Positions 22,117 through 32,088 of a DNA stretch of 64,000 bases are shown piece by piece. Numbering within the stretch: the stretch's first letter is position 1; each line of letters begins with the position of its first letter. Below the pieces are notes generated by a model. The model was not told where the DNA came from. It ran no database searches and was given only the letters and a program-made list of their open reading frames with translations. The DNA is from Hibiscus mutabilis (taxonomy: Eukaryota > Streptophyta > Magnoliopsida > Malvales > Malvaceae): positions 9,424,001-9,488,000 of the forward strand of contig CM033715.1 of the NCBI GenBank assembly GCA_019671005.1, written 5' to 3'. The position numbers were made by a program, and so were the translations under genes.

Positions 22117-23641
22117 ATGGCATCCAAAATTAAATTTTTGGTTCATCCAAGTTCCTCCAAAGAACCAAGATACAAGAAGTTTGCTACACCGGTGGTTCAA
22201 GAAAGATTTCACTCCAAGTTTGAAAGCCGGAAGATTTATGAAGAACAAGGCTTTGAATACTCCAACTCTCATCAAGATTTTGGACTTGAACCATTCATCT
22301 TCGAGAGGATTGCACATCAAAAGTGGCAAATCTTTTGCCATCAACCGGAACCGGGCAACATCTCATGGGTAAGAGAATTCTATGCTCACTCACCTAACCC
22401 GGATAATCCTTATGTTTTTGTTCGTGACAAGGCCATACTCATAAGCCCCGAAAACGTCAACACCTTTTACGGGCTTTACATTGAGAATGATGAGCATCAA
22501 GCCTTCGTTGATCAAATCACGCCCAAGCAACTCGACAAGGTGCTTCAAGAACTCACTCAAACGGGAACTCATTGGAACGACAGTAAATACAAGGGCACGG
22601 TAAATTGCCTTTGGCTTAAACCCGAGGCAAAACTATGGAACAAGTTTGTTAAAACTTCTTTAATGCCCACCACACACAATACTACCATTGATATACCACG
22701 TATTTTGCTCATACATTATATTTTGCATAATTGCATCATTAACATTGGAAAAATTATTTGTGATGAGATTTTTGTATGTAGCTCAAAAGATAAGGGTTCT
22801 CTTTTCTTCCCTTGCTTAGTTTCTAAGCTTTGCAAGGAGATGCATGTCCCAAGTGAGTCCACCGATGAAAAGGCCCTACCAAAGTCCGGTTGGAATCAAG
22901 CACAAATCTGAAAGCTAATGGGAGAGGCACCGGGAAAATCTTCAAGGCCTCCAATTGTCGCGGCAACTCCTGCCGCCCCGGCAATCCCTAATGCCCAAGC
23001 ACCTAACCCCCAGGCAACTCGGCCATCAACCCCGGGATACTTTGAAGCACTCTTGCAACCATTGGCGAGCCACCTAAGGCAAATTGAAGACCGGAAACTA
23101 ATGTTCATGCAGTACATGAAGGAGCACAACAATGCCATCACCCATGTCATCCTAGAAAAGTACCCGGACAATCGCGTGCTGTTCCTAATTTTTCCTGCCC
23201 AGATTCTTGCCTCGACACCCAATGAAGTAGTCACCACGGCAACCTCAACAGATGATGCCGCGGCAACCTACATCGTGCCTGCACAAGCAGATACCACGGC
23301 AACCAACCCTAAAAATTCCACGGCAACCAGAGCTAAAGACATCCCGGCAACCACTGCAAAAGCCAAAGGTAAAGCACCTATGCCCGAATCAACTCCTACG
23401 GAATCATTATCTGATTTTTTTAGATTCGGACGAGTCCTCCATTGCACCAACAAAGACCGCACCAATTGAATCCTCCAAGCAAAAAGCCAATGACATTGAT
23501 GAAGAAGACGATGAGGACAACCCCGTACGAGGATCGATTCCACCACCGGCAACAAGAAAACAACCATCGCGTTTAAGCAAGAGAATCAAGACACCGACCA
23601 AAAGGAAACTAGTCATCCACGATGACGAACTCTCGGAGTAA
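22117..23641 (+). pseudogene. Athila-1 ORF3 (plant transposon protein domain; env position)
   Basis: The ATG at 22117 (catccATGGca) begins MASKIKFLVHPSSSKEPRYK. The frame runs to a TGA at 22909-22911, where Athila-3 has CGG, and then reopens at 22918-23469, with a frame change near 23420 to end KRKLVIHDDELSE at 23641. The N-terminal 260 residues (WVREFYAHSP, VFVRDKAILISPENVNTFYG, KEMHVPSEST) match what I know as the putative plant transposon protein domain found in Athila-type ORF3. The tail is Ala/Thr-rich and then acidic and basic. I see no signal peptide or transmembrane segment, so an envelope role is unsupported despite its position after pol. Confidence 0.7.
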
Positions 23642-24481
23642 GTCCTCGTTTGCATTTTATTTTTCGTTAATTTTATTTAATACATGCATTGAGGACAATG
23701 ACTCACTTGAGTTTGGGGGGGATTGTTATTAGTAGTTATCATGTTTAGTTACATTCATCTTAAGTATTACATTTAGGATACATAAATTGCTTGACATGCC
23801 TTTAGTTGGAACAAGAATTGCCTAGATTTGATGAATATCCGATGATGACTTTGCCAATGCACTTAATTGATAGAATTTTTATTCTAGGATAACCATGGAA
23901 AAACTTAGAATTTTACTATGATACTAAATTTGATGAAACACTGTTGTGGTTTGATTGATTTAAGGAATTCTAGTGAACTTAGGTTGATAATTAAACAAAT
24001 TGGGGGATTAGAATAAAAATTGGATGAATGCTAGAGGTGCCTGAAATTGGCTCTAGCATGTGCTAAAAAATTGATCGCTAGAGGTGCCCGAAATTGGCTC
24101 TAGCATGTGTTAAAAAATTGATTGCTAGAGGTGCCCGAAATCGGCTCTAGTTGAATAAATTAACTTAAGAAAACTAAAAACAAAACACTAGAGGTGCCCA
24201 AAACTGGCTCTACTTAAAACATGTTAGAAAGAACCCAATGAAGTAATTTGAAAACCTCTTGTTTGCATAGAATCCGAAAAATCAACTTGCACACAACTCC
24301 GCACACACTCTCAAGCATTATAGTTTGATTTCGAGTAACTCCGCACACAACTTGCATACTTTGGCCCTGGTTCTGAGAATTGAAATCAAGTTCAAAGCTA
24401 AGTTTGTGAAAATCGAAGTCTTGGCAGGTAATTATTAGTTTGCATTGCTTGAGGACAAGCAATAGTTCGATTTTGAGGGTG
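23642..24481 (+). other. Athila-1 3' leader with internal G-tract and 3' polypurine tract
   Basis: Non-coding. It contains GAGTTTGGGGGGGATTG (about 23709-23725), a hairpin repeat array (24031-24213), and the tract ttcgattttgagggtg (24466-24481) immediately before the 3' LTR, which is the expected polypurine primer. The G-tract recurs in Athila-2 and Athila-3. Confidence 0.7.
24031..24213 (+). repeat. Four-copy hairpin repeat before the Athila-1 3' LTR
   Basis: Copies lie at 24031-24056, 24078-24103, 24125-24150 and 24188-24213, the first three at exactly 47-bp spacing. Each has inverted arms CTAGAG...GCC and GGCTCTAG around a CGAAATT loop; the fourth ends CTCTAC. The same array, four copies reversed, is at 34005-34186 in Athila-3, and a single copy is near 30445-30470 in Athila-2. 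Confidence 0.9.
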
Positions 24482-25993
24482 TGATAAGTGTTCAAAAGTA
24501 CTATTTTTCTTACCCTTTTTACTCATATTATTGTTAGACTTAGGCTCATATTGGTTACATAATCAGTCATTCATGCATTAATCCATGTTTCCTTCCATCG
24601 TTGAGCTTGATTGCATAACTTGGTTGTTTTTGTGGGAAAAGATGCTGCTTTGGTGTGTTTTGTGTGTATGTGTAGGATCACTTGCCAAAGCAAGGCTAGA
24701 GCTAGTTGCCAGGGCAATACATGAAGGAGGTGCCGAGCTAGTTGCCAGGGCAATGCTTGAAGGAGACGCCGAGCCAATTTCCAGGGCAATTGTCGACAAA
24801 GAATAAGGTGATATGGTAGTCGAAATTGATGACTAGACAAGCCCAAGATGACGTGGAGCAAAGCTAAATCGCAAAGAAGTTTGATTTCCATGAAGAGATT
24901 GAAGAAGAATAAAATACCAAGAAGATAAGAGAAGTTCTAGAAGGAATAAAATTATAATAAAGAATTATATTCTTTAAAGATAATTTAATTCCAACTTAAC
25001 TTCCTCCTCAAAGAAGGACTTTGACCTAGCCCTATAAATTAGAGGCCATGCCGTCGACTCCAGGAGAGCAAGAGGAGAGAATTTTCGATAAGCATCTAGG
25101 GCAAGGAGATTTCGACAAGCTTCATTCTTCAACTTTTTCTTTCTTGTTCAAATAGGTTCATGCTAGGGATTATTTATCTTGTGTTTCTTTGGAACCTAGC
25201 CATGAACTAAATCTATTTGGCTATGGTTATTGTGTTTTGTGGTTGTGAGAAACTATTGGATTTTGTTTAGGTAATGAGAGTTTGCACTTTTCTATTCAAG
25301 GTTTATTCATTCTTGGTTCTTATTCTTGTTTGCGAGTGAATTGGGAGAGGATCTCGTAAATTCATCTATTTATCTAATATCGGGAGAGTTAGATTCAAGA
25401 AACAAATGAATATGATCTTTATTCAATCTATTGATGGTGAAGATTAATCCGGCTTAGGAATAAGTTAAGGATTTCAACGGCTAAGAGGAGCCCAAGATTG
25501 GTTGTTGTTCACCCTTGATTCACGCAGGGATGTATTATCAAGACATGCACAAGTAGCTAGAGTTTCGACTTAGGGATAAGAAGAAACCATTGAAGAACGC
25601 TCTGCCGAACCTTGAAAGTTACTGCCCAGATGCTCAATTAGTCGCCCAGGAAACCATCGATTAGTTGCCCAGGCAACCCCGTTGTTCAAGTTGCCACGGC
25701 AACTGAATTGCCCGTGCACTCTTTTACCTAGACGATCCAATCGGCTATCACACCTCAACTCACGTTTACCTGGCCTATCTCTCTCATTTGATCTTATTTA
25801 TTCTTTTACTTTATTTCCTTCTAGTTTAGTTATTAGTTAAACTCCTATAATCTTCTATTTGTGTTTTTACTTTTTACAGTGCAAGAGACTAGATTCTTGA
25901 AGTGGCACCAATCCCTGTGGAGACGATATCTTTTATACTATAACTTGTAACGTGTATACTTGCACAATTGCGTAGCACTTATTACGTACAACA
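24482..25993 (+). repeat. Athila-1 3' LTR (complete)
   Basis: It starts TGATAAGTGTTCAAAAG and ends in TACAACA. It matches the Athila-3 LTRs in reverse along its length (for example gtggcaccaatccctgtggag, then cgatatcttttatactataa). It contains several TTGCCNNGGCAA palindromes (for example near 24700, 24745, 25666 and 25690). The 62-codon minus frame at 25570-25758 is not a gene. Confidence 0.9.
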
Positions 25994-26760
25994 GTGTGCA
26001 TCCCCAAAACCTTTATTCTCCCGATTTCTTACATGCAATCAATGACCTATATGTCTCGGTTAGAATAGCGGGAACCGGGTTCACACCTTTTTTTGGTCGC
26101 TCAAATAATCCCACAGTTGATGGATCTACGTGCTCTAGAGTTCTCAGGAATATAACTAACCCATATATGCACAAAGCATATAAACTTCTTGCTCTGGCTG
26201 GTTGATCTCCACTTGTAACTACCAAATCTTTTAGGATTCTCCAATTCACTCGATGTTTGTCCTCATTCTAATCCGTGTTGTCACTATTGGCAATTTTTGT
26301 ATCCCACCACTCCTTTGTCTTTCCGGTGATTAGTGCTAACTTTTTCTTAAAACCCAAACTGTTTCCAGGCCTTGTGTATATCTTATCACTATGAATAGTT
26401 GGACAATTAACCAATAACTTATATTCTTCAAGAGTGGGCGTCATGTCGACTTGGTCGAAAGTGAAACAATTGTATGCGGGATTCCAAAATTGTGACATGG
26501 CTTTGAGTAATTGTTAGTCCAATTTAACACTTAGCAACAGAGCTATGTCTAAATGCCTCTTTCATTTCACTTCCCCATTGATCCCATATTTCTTTCACTT
26601 CCTGCAGGCAAGTGTTCTGGTTGGTATTTAGTTTACACTGACTTTCATCCGTAACACATCACCCATGCGCAAATTGTCTCCCTTTTCATGTCGAGTCTAT
26701 TCTGACCACATCCAGACCGCGGTATTGTCTTCCCCAATCTTGACCCCTAGACATTCTAAT
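25994..26760 (-). pseudogene. Tat element ORF1, N-terminal part (DUF7745-like)
   Basis: Minus-strand frames at 26498-26268 (SQFWNPAYNCFTFDQVDMTP, then TPTLEEYKLLVNCP) and 26249-26013 (WRILKDLVVTSGDQPARARS, then FLRTLEHVDPSTVGLFER) match the DUF7745-type protein of Ogre/Tat ORF1. Upstream, sequence back to about 26756 gives a possible start and is broken by stops (for example TAA near 26530 before QLLKAMSQF). The protein continues at 15777 beyond the Athila-1 insertion. The function of this ORF is not established. Confidence 0.72.
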
Positions 26761-27363
26761 ATTTCTAATTAACCATTCCTTCAACCGATGCCAAAATAAA
26801 TGCAACAATGACATGGTTTATCAAGAACAAAAACAAAAAGAAACACATGTCAGTAATTGTGAATTAATACCAAAAGCAAGTAAGCAAGCATTATCATATA
26901 ACAGCACAAAAATGTATTTAAACCGATAGTACCTGTCCTAGGTTCCTGTCTGGCTCTAGTAGGGTAGGCTTCTAAAACAAAATGTGGGCTTGGTTCTAGA
27001 CTCTAGGTTCCCAAACTGTCGTTACTGTCTACTGCGACAGTAAGACATCGATTCGGTAGTATAGGTCCCTTACAACGGAGGCGTGGGCCCCACGACGCAA
27101 AAGGTTAGTATACCGGAAGAAGATAGAAATCTGAACTCGGAGCTGGAGAGCATCACGTCGAATAATGTCTTTCCTCCCACCTAAAGGTGAAAAGCCTGGG
27201 TCGAGGGCTTATGTATGAATGACATATATACCATACACAAAACTACCCCTATTTTTCCTGAAAATTCATCCAACAATTCTCTAGAAGAAATTAAATTCAA
27301 TCATTGCTCATCATGCCAAAATGCCACTTAGAATTAATTGACTAGGCATGACTCTCTTTTTTG
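26761..27363 (-). other. 5' leader of the Tat element
   Basis: About 600 bp between the primer site and ORF1 with no coding frame on either strand. No further structure stands out beyond a short purine/pyrimidine-mixed leader. Confidence 0.55.
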
Positions 27364-27380
27364 TCCCAGCGGAGTCGCCA
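27364..27380 (-). other. Primer-binding site of the Tat/Ogre element (tRNA-Arg type)
   Basis: On the minus strand TGGCGACTCCGCTGGGA begins three bases after the 5' LTR. This is the arginine tRNA primer site known from Ogre/Tat elements and fixes the orientation. Confidence 0.85.
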
Positions 27381-27383
27381 AGC

Positions 27384-28669
27384 TGTAGCGACCGTTTTTG
27401 CGATCGGAAAAAGAAAATGTGTAGGAAAATAGCTCGGCGATCGATTCTTTTGAAAATCAGGATTTTTGTTCATATAAAGTCACTTAATCTTGAAATTAGG
27501 TTTTTTCACATTAAAACCTTTATTTAATTTTAGAAAGTAATTTGGAGTCGCCACCGGTCACTTTGGTAGACCGGACACCATAAAAACAACCAGAGATTCA
27601 TTTTAAAACAATTTTGGGTTCGGGAGTCAATTACATGTGGAGAAGGATTAGCACCCCCATAAACGCCCGTTATCGGTACCTTTTTAATTCCTCGTGGCAT
27701 TTTGGCATTTTCGAGTAATAAAATGGATTTAATTTGATCATTAATTGCTAATTGAATTTCTTTCTGAATGAGGATGTCCTTTTGTAAGAAAATGCATTTT
27801 TAAATGAATATGAATTTTTGAAGTGTCCAGTTACATTAGGAACTTTGATTCATACTCAAAAATGTATCTCAACACCAAAGGTTTAAATGCATGACAAATT
27901 ATTTTGTGGTCCATTTTAAGTAAAAACCTAATTAAGGCCTCAATTCATTAATTGATTAGAATTCTATGAATATCATTGATTTTTGGGCTTGTGTGATAAC
28001 ACCCAAATGATTGGGCACTACTCGTATTAGGGCCAAAAATAACAATATTCCTAATATTAATGATACTAATTATTTAATTCTAATTTGAATTTTATTGAGC
28101 TCATTATCCAATTACATATAATTACCATATTCTAGGTTTAAATGAAATATTAAATATTTCACTAAAACACCCCATCCTAAACCCTAATCTGTGCCTCAAT
28201 TCATCAGAATTGCCCTTCTTCTCCCATTCCTAAACTATCTTCCCAAATACCGAACCCTAAAACGCTCATTTTCGACTCCACCGTCAACTTCTCATCACTC
28301 CGGCCACCACAACATCTCCAAAATCACACAGATAAGTCTCTGAAACTCTTGACCTTGGTTGATTTCTAGATTTAGGCTTTAGGTTTTAAGCTACTATTTT
28401 TTATATTTTAATCTAGATCTAATCTGGTTTTTGTGTTCTTTTTGCAGGAATATAGAAGAAGAGGAGAAGAGCTACATTCTGACGGTGGCAGGTTGATCGT
28501 CGATGATGTCTATGGTGTCTAATCAGCTTCCGAGCTCCTCTCCCTTCAGGTAATCACTTCAACTTCTCCTTCTCTCTCCTTCAATTATTGCATCAATTAT
28601 TGTGCAATCATTAATTCATTCTGACTTTCTCTCTCCCTTTTTATAGCAGGTGACGTAGCTGACGTCAGC
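27384..28669 (-). repeat. 5' LTR of the Tat element (deleted and truncated)
   Basis: It matches the 3' LTR from 2717 up to about 3500, then jumps to the equivalent of 4560, so about 1.06 kb is missing at the join near 28170. It continues to GACGTCAGC at 28669, equivalent to about 4990, where the Athila-2 LTR begins. It also has about 70 bp near 28530-28600 that the 3' LTR lacks. The remaining outer end of this LTR is not found and may lie in or beyond the gap. Confidence 0.85.
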
Positions 28670-30155
28670 TGTTGCGCGTATTGAGTGCTACGCAAACGGT
28701 GCAAGTATACACGTCGCAAGTAATAAAGTGATATGAGTATCAAGTATCGTCTCCACAGGGATTGGTTTGGTCCACTTTGTTTAAGTTACTGCACTGAAAA
28801 TAAAAACACAACTGATAATAGAAGTTCTAATTAACGAGTAAACTAAAAGCAATCAACTAAAATAATAGATGAAATCAAATAAGAGATAGCAGGCCAGGTT
28901 ATCATGAGTTGAGGAGTGATAGCCAATTGGATCGTCTTGGTAAAAGAGTGCAAGGGCAACTCAGTTGCCGTGGCAACTTGGGTTGCCTTGGCAACTAATC
29001 GAGCGGTTGTCTGGGCAACTGTTTAGGCGGCTGGGCAGCAACTTCAAGGCTCGGCGGAGCGTTCTTCAATGGTTTCTTCTTATCCCTACGTCGAAACTCT
29101 AGCTATTTGTGAATGCCTTGACAATACATCCCTGCGTAAATTAAGGGTGAACAACATCTAAACTTGCGCTACTCTTAGCCGTTAAAATCCTTAACTTATT
29201 CTTAAGCCGGATTAATCTTCACCATTGATAGATTGAATAAAGACCATACTCATTCGTTTCTTGAATCTAACTCTCCCGATATTAGATAAATAGATAGAAT
29301 TACGAGATCCTCTCCCAATTCACTCGCAAACAAAAATAAAAACCAAGAATGAGTAAACCTTGAATTGAAAGTGCAAACTCTTATTACCTAAACAAAATTT
29401 AATTATTTCTCACAACCACAAAACATAATAACCTAAGCCAATTCACATCAATTCATGGACGGGTTTTAAAAGATATACAATGAATAATCCCCAAATATGA
29501 ATCAAATAGAATAAAGAAGAAGATGAAGAAATCGATCAGCCCCTTAAATTATCTCCCAATCGAACTCTCTCTCCCCCAAACTTATTGAAATAGGCGGCTA
29601 GGGGTTCTTTATATAGGAGATGGTTAGGTCAAAGTCTTTCTTGAGGAGGAAGTTAAGTTGGAATTAAATACTTTAAAAGAATATAATTCTTTATTATATT
29701 TAAATTCCTTCTAGATCTTCTCCTATCTTCTTTGGGATTTAATGTCTCTTTGAATCTCCAATTCTTCTAGGATTTATCTTCTTCCACATCATATTGGGCT
29801 TTATCTAGTCATCAATTCAAGTGCCACATCATCTTTTTCCATTGTCGACAATTGCCCTGGCAGCTAGCTCGGCATAACCTTCATGCACTGCCCTGGCAAC
29901 TGCGTCGACATCTCCTTCTTGTATTGCTCTGGCAACTACGTCCAGCCTTGCCTTGGAAACTGATTCTGCACACAAAAAAACACACCAAAGCAGTATCTTT
30001 TTCACAAAAATCACCAAGTTATGTAATCAAGCTCAACGGTGGAAAGAAACATGAATTAATGCATAAATGACTAATTATGCAACTAATATGAGCTTAAGTC
30101 TAACAATAATATGAGTAAAAAGGGTAATAAAAATAGTACTTTTGAACACTTAACG
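28670..30155 (-). repeat. Athila-2 3' LTR
   Basis: It begins (plus orientation) TGTTGCGCGTATTGAGTGCT and ends ttttgaacacttaacg, matching the other Athila LTRs in reverse but clearly diverged, with many substitutions. It contains cagttgccgtggcaac and gttgccttggcaac near 28968 and 28990. Small frames at 29829-30070 are not genes. Confidence 0.85.
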
Positions 30156-30864
30156 CACCCCCAAACTCGAACTATTGCTTGTCCTCAAGCAATGCAAACT
30201 AACAATTACCTGCCAATACTTTAATCATCAAAGACATGCTTCAAACTTGAATTCAAACCTCAGAAATGTGGCACAAAGTATGATCACCTTTTAACTTTTT
30301 GGATAGCACAAAAATTTCCCGAAACCAAACTATAATGCTCGTGACAAGTGTGTGCGTAGTTGTGTACAAGTTGATTTTCAAGATTCTATGTGAACAATAG
30401 GCTTTTATCAATTTAATCACAGGGGCATTTATTTTTATTTTCACTAGAGCCAATTTCGGGCACCTCTAGCAAGAAATTAACTTTTAATTTTCAATTTTAA
30501 ATTTACCCAAATTTTAACCAACCTAAGTTCACTAAGTTTCTTTCAATCAACAAGCCACAACCGTGTAAAAAATTTAGCATCATAGTAAAATTCTAAGTTC
30601 TTTTCATATGAATCCTAAAATTAAAGGTTATTTCACTTAAGTGTAGTGGCAAAAATTCATCATTGTATATTCAACAAGTCTTAAGCAATTAAATCCAATC
30701 AAAGGCATGACAAGTAACATATGGAACCTATATGTGATTGCTAAAGATGAATGCAACTAAACATGAAACTAACTAGAAACCAACACCCCCCAAACTCGAG
30801 AGAAGCATTGTCCTCAATGCGTGTAAAAGTGAAACAAAATTTAAAAGAAACTAAATGAAAGGAG

Positions 30865-31263
30865 TTAGTCGGAGAGGTCGTCAACTCGAGTGATAAGTTT
30901 TCTTCGTGTCGTTTGCTTGATTCTTTTTTCCGATCGGTGGTTGAATACTTGTGGCTGGTACCGCGTGAATAGCATTGCTTTGATTTGATCCATGTTTGTT
31001 GAGGCAGGTTCACTGGCCTGAGCATTAGTAGTTGCCGAAGCCATTGTTGTTTCCTGGGCATCGCCAGTTTCTGTTGTCATGGCAATTGTTGAGGTAGTTG
31101 CCGGGGGATCCTCTGTTGCGGTTGTCGTGGCAAGTAGTCGGCAGGGAATTTCCTTAGCATGGTGGTTGTGAGTCTTGTTGTGGAAAAGAAAAGAAAACAA
31201 AGAAAACCTGGAAACTAAAGATAATGAAGACAAATAAAATAAAATATCTCCTAAAAATTCCAA
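30865..31263 (-). pseudogene. Athila-2 ORF3 C-terminal remnant
   Basis: The open frame ends RKLITRVDDLSD, close to the DDELSE end of ORF3 in Athila-1 and Athila-3. It carries an Ala/Thr-rich tail (for example ATTTATEDPPATTSTIAMTT) that translates TTGCC/GGCAA motifs. The N-terminal domain is missing; the first 40 residues are hydrophobic and look like read-through of non-coding sequence. It is a fragment with no expected function. Confidence 0.55.
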
Positions 31264-31369
31264 AAATAAATAAAGAACAAAAATTACCGAAAATAAAATA
31301 AAGTTCTAAAAATTAAAAACAAAAATTAAAAATTCTTAGAAAGAGCATATTTCATGGCATCTTCTAATG

Positions 31370-31980
31370 TTACTGCATATCTGAGAAAACTGGAGGATGG
31401 TCATTTTCGATACTTCTTATAGTCCATCCGCACCCTCCATCGAGTGATAATATTACCCAAAAAATAGTTGGGTCAATGTGCTTGCAGCTACTCCCTTTTG
31501 TGTTACCATGGTGGAGGTGTCTTTCTTTCGTGTTCCCTTGTAGTCCATGCATGCCCTCTACCTTGCTACTGTTCCTTTATGCACAAATATATTAATAGGA
31601 AAAATTATATCCATTCCCAACCATTCAATTACCTCATTCTTGTCGACTTCTATCATGGTTGGATTTAGCCTTTGTTGTCGTGGCAATTGCTGCTCAAGCC
31701 AATTGTCGTGGCAATCAGTTGCCAAAATTCGCTATAAGTCAAGGCAAAAACCAATTTTCTGAAAAGCTTCATGAGTCCAAACACCGTTTTCTTTTGGCCT
31801 CTCAAACATCTCCATCAGTAGAGATTTCGATGGCTTCAAATCTACCAACATTAGTTCCTCAAGATATACATGCAATGGACGAGGTGAGTTTTTAAAGAAT
31901 TCAAAAGGTTCAACCATAACCTGCTCATATTCCATTGGCAAAGTATTATCATATCGTTGATCTTGCATGTGGTCATGCAA
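31370..31980 (-). pseudogene. Athila-2 reverse transcriptase N-terminal remnant
   Basis: On the minus strand near 31690-31620, RQQRLNPTMIEVDKNEVIEW and GMDIIFPI match the RT opening of Athila elements (compare RRLNHAMKGVVMKEIIKWLD). A trace of RVRMDYKKY follows near 31440. Stops and frameshifts are frequent. The upstream frame 31980-31732 (DNTLPMEYEQVMVEPFEFFK and on) I do not recognise. The sequence ends by joining ORF3 leftovers, implying a several-kb deletion. Confidence 0.5.
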
Positions 31981-32083
31981 TTGCCAACTGTAGATGAGAG
32001 CAATCTACAAATTCCTGCTTCAACATCAACGTTGTAACCTTCTGGGCATCAGGTTCCTCAGAATTTGCTGTAGTATTGTTGTT

Positions 32084-32088
32084 CTCAG
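32084..32088. repeat. Target-site duplication CTCAG, left copy
   Basis: CTCAG directly precedes the Athila-3 LTR (TGTTGCGCG). The identical pentamer follows its other LTR at 43918-43922. Confidence 0.92.

Larger units (their letters stand above)
15783..25993 (+). mobile_element. Athila-1: Athila-type Ty3-gypsy element nested in Tat ORF1
   Basis: A plus-strand element of about 10.2 kb. It has a 5' LTR reduced to 108 bp (15783-15890), a primer site TGGCGTCGTTGCCGGGGA matching the Athila tRNA-Asp type (15897-15914), then gag, protease, RT, RNase H and integrase. A third ORF, a hairpin-repeat region, a polypurine tract and a 1.5-kb 3' LTR (24482-25993) follow. Flanks carry gtgca at 15778-15782 and 25996-26000; the right copy is separated from the LTR by two bases. 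Removing the element rejoins Tat ORF1 in minus orientation. Nonsense mutations show it is inactive. Confidence 0.9.
2717..28669 (-). mobile_element. Tat/Ogre-type Ty3-gypsy element (outer element of the nest)
   Basis: This is a minus-strand LTR retrotransposon. Reading right to left it has a 5' LTR (28669 to 27384, truncated by an insertion), a primer site complementary to tRNA-Arg (27380-27364), a DUF7745-type ORF1 with coiled coil, gag, protease, reverse transcriptase, two RNase H domains, integrase, a 36-bp tandem repeat, a polypurine tract (5319-5305) and a 3' LTR (5304-2717). The Arg primer site, extra ORF before gag and second (archaeal-type) RNase H are hallmarks of the Tat lineage. 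Without the 10.2-kb Athila-1 insertion the visible element is about 15.7 kb. Many stops and frameshifts show it is dead. Confidence 0.88.
28670..32088 (-). mobile_element. Athila-2: decayed Athila-type element (left part)
   Basis: Reading right to left it contains part of a gypsy RT (about 31730-31400), a remnant of the ORF3 C-terminus (31263-30865), a G-tract, one hairpin repeat copy and a 3' LTR (30155-28670). Most of pol and ORF3 is deleted. Its upstream part continues at 43918-44095 beyond the Athila-3 insertion and then enters the scaffold gap. It interrupts the Tat 5' LTR; tcagc (28665-28669) may be one target-duplication copy. Confidence 0.72.

Noticed and set aside
24031..24213. CRISPR-like array: 26-bp repeats with 21-bp spacers
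   Set aside because: The window is a plant genome, the spacers are similar to one another and AT-rich, there are no cas genes, and the repeats recur in other Athila copies at the same place. It is a retrotransposon hairpin array.
27364..27380. tRNA gene
   Set aside because: Only 17 bases match a tRNA 3' end; it is a primer-binding site. No full tRNA was seen in the window.
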